Shown piece after piece: positions 6,764 through 7,205 of a stretch of 7,205 bases of DNA; position 1 is the stretch's first letter, and each line of letters begins with the position of its first letter. The notes below the pieces were generated by a model that was not told the origin of the DNA, did no database searches, and saw only the letters and a program-made list of their open reading frames with translations. Origin of the DNA: an uncultured Eggerthellaceae bacterium (GTDB lineage Bacteria > Actinomycetota > Coriobacteriia > Coriobacteriales > Eggerthellaceae); the NCBI GenBank assembly GCA_910585565.1, contig CAJUFC010000223.1, forward strand, positions 1 to 7,205, written 5' to 3'. The position numbers and the translations under genes are program-made.

Positions 6764-6769
6764 ATTATA
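6764..6769 (-). promoter_or_regulatory. -10 box of a probable leaderless promoter for the DUF6020-like gene
   Basis: A perfect TATAAT on the minus strand ends seven bases before the ATG, so transcription would begin at or next to the A of the start codon. This spacing is the hallmark of leaderless genes in actinobacteria. Between -10 and ATG there is only CGAGCGC, with no ribosome binding site. No convincing -35 lies at 16-18 bases. If the real start were an internal ATG (for example codon 9), the transcript would have a short leader instead. Confidence 0.55.
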
Positions 6770-6790
6770 GCGCAGCGCCCCGCCCATGAT

Positions 6791-6814
6791 GGCGCGTCTT
6801 GCCAATGACGCGCC
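6791..6814. repeat. Perfect 8-bp inverted repeat upstream of the DUF6020-like promoter
   Basis: GGCGCGTC (6791-6798) and GACGCGCC (6807-6814) are perfectly inverted around TTGCCAAT. As RNA this is a strong GC stem-loop, but no T-run follows on either strand, so it is a poor intrinsic terminator. It begins about 22 bases upstream of the TATAAT, at the place of the missing -35, so a regulator-binding site is also possible. Confidence 0.45.
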
Positions 6815-6836
6815 CCGCTCGGCGTAAGGAGGTGCT

Positions 6837-6856
6837 CGCGCGAAGGCGGACGCGCG
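6837..6856 (-). terminator. Hairpin directly after the hydrogenase stop codon
   Basis: CGCGCG, an eight-base loop and CGCGCG start four bases after the hydrogenase stop codon on the minus strand. The following sequence (AGCACCTCCTTA) is only mildly T-rich, so this would be a weak or factor-assisted terminator, perhaps acting together with the stronger hairpin at 6791-6814. Confidence 0.3.
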
Positions 6857-6860
6857 GGCG

Positions 6861-7205
6861 CTAGTGGACGCTACAGCTCAGACAGGGATCGTAGGCGCGC
6901 ACCAGCTTCTCCTCTTCCAGCTGGATGGTCGCCTCATCGGCGCCCTCAGCCAAGAGGCTTTCGGCCAACAGGCGCATGTCGGCCTCGATGTTGGCGATGT
7001 TCTGGCTCGTCGGCGTGATGATGGTCGCGTCGGTGACGCAGCCAGCCTCGTCCAGCTCGATGCGATGGAACAGCGCGCCGCGCGGCGCCTCGGTGAACCC
7101 GACGCCCACGCCTGCCCGCACGTCAAAGCCCACCGGCTCGCTCGTGCCCTCGAACGCCGTCGTGCCTGGCTCGGCGAGGCGGCGGCACGTATCGGCGCAC
7201 CGCAC
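6861..7205 (-). CDS. [NiFe]-hydrogenase large (catalytic) subunit, C-terminal part; N-terminus outside the window
   Basis: The last 114 residues of a nickel-dependent hydrogenase catalytic subunit, which oxidises H2 or reduces protons at a Ni-Fe(CN)2CO centre. The full protein is usually 400-500 residues, so about three quarters lie beyond the right edge and the apparent first GTG codon is not a start. Diagnostic features are GVGFTEAPRGALFHRIEL (about residues 33-50 of the fragment), the PTSQNIANIEADMR stretch, and the terminal AYDPCLSCSVH, whose two Cys bind the active-site metals. The wording of these motifs resembles group 3 (cytosolic, cofactor-coupled) enzymes more than group 1 uptake enzymes, which I state with moderate confidence. 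The stop codon follows the His directly, so there is no C-terminal extension for a maturation endopeptidase to remove. The neighbouring small subunit and any electron-transfer subunits should be upstream, outside the window. Confidence 0.95.
   Translation of the reverse strand: MRCADTCRRLAEPGTTAFEGTSEPVGFDVRAGVGVGFTEAPRGALFHRIELDEAGCVTDATIITPTSQNIANIEADMRLLAESLLAEGADEATIQLEEEKLVRAYDPCLSCSVH

Noticed and set aside
5516..6805. 429-codon open frame on the minus strand in another frame of the DUF6020-like gene
   Set aside because: The product is Arg/His/Ala-rich with no domain or membrane pattern, while the overlapping 708-residue frame has clear membrane segments and conserved motifs.
6825..6834. 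TAAGGAGGTG: a plus-strand ribosome binding site, or on the minus strand a match to the 16S rRNA 3' end
   Set aside because: No suitably spaced start codon with a credible plus-strand gene follows, and the rRNA resemblance is limited to the short anti-SD core with no other rRNA sequence around it.
6765..6860. In-frame 31-codon extension after the hydrogenase TAG, as if read-through could supply the missing maturation peptide
   Set aside because: The peptide would be Arg-rich and unlike known extensions, ends inside the -10 box of the next gene, and open frames of this length are common in such GC-rich DNA.

Overview
The window is GC-rich, gene-dense bacterial DNA carrying five protein genes: two partial at the window edges and three complete. 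Codon use looks homogeneous and no mobile element, tRNA, rRNA or CRISPR array is visible. The gene set (a DUF6020-like GT-C membrane protein, a MepA-like MATE pump, a LmrB/EmrB-like MFS protein and a group 3-like [NiFe] hydrogenase), a probable leaderless promoter and the base composition suggest a high-GC Gram-positive anaerobe. Coriobacteriia/Eggerthellaceae is my best guess, but this is inference and was not tested by a search.

Layout, left to right. Positions 1-799 (minus) hold most of a six-TM voltage-gated K+-channel-like protein with a full S4 sensor and a non-canonical selectivity filter (GTGYGD). Positions 938-2923 (minus) hold a 14-TM DHA2-type MFS transporter fused at its C-terminus to a pair of CBS domains. 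A 219-bp divergent promoter region (2924-3142) separates it from a MATE efflux gene on the plus strand (3143-4522). Positions 4630-6756 (minus), convergent with the MATE gene, encode a 708-residue polytopic protein resembling DUF6020/GT-C glycosyltransferases, with a lysine/alanine-rich tail. Positions 6861-7205 (minus) are the C-terminal end of a [NiFe]-hydrogenase large subunit that stops exactly at the His of its terminal DPCxxCxxH motif.

How they fit together. Two multidrug-type exporters of unrelated families are divergently transcribed from one intergenic region, and each promoter has an inverted repeat over its -10 box. This suggests control by repressors, although no regulator gene is in the window. 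The MFS pump carries its own candidate nucleotide-sensing module. The remaining genes have separate signals: a candidate leaderless promoter for the DUF6020-like gene, hairpins after the hydrogenase gene, and a probable MATE terminator that reaches into the 3' end of the convergent gene. I see no evidence that the five genes form one pathway. The points most worth a second look are the altered channel filter, the MFS-CBS fusion, the extension-less hydrogenase and the leaderless start.
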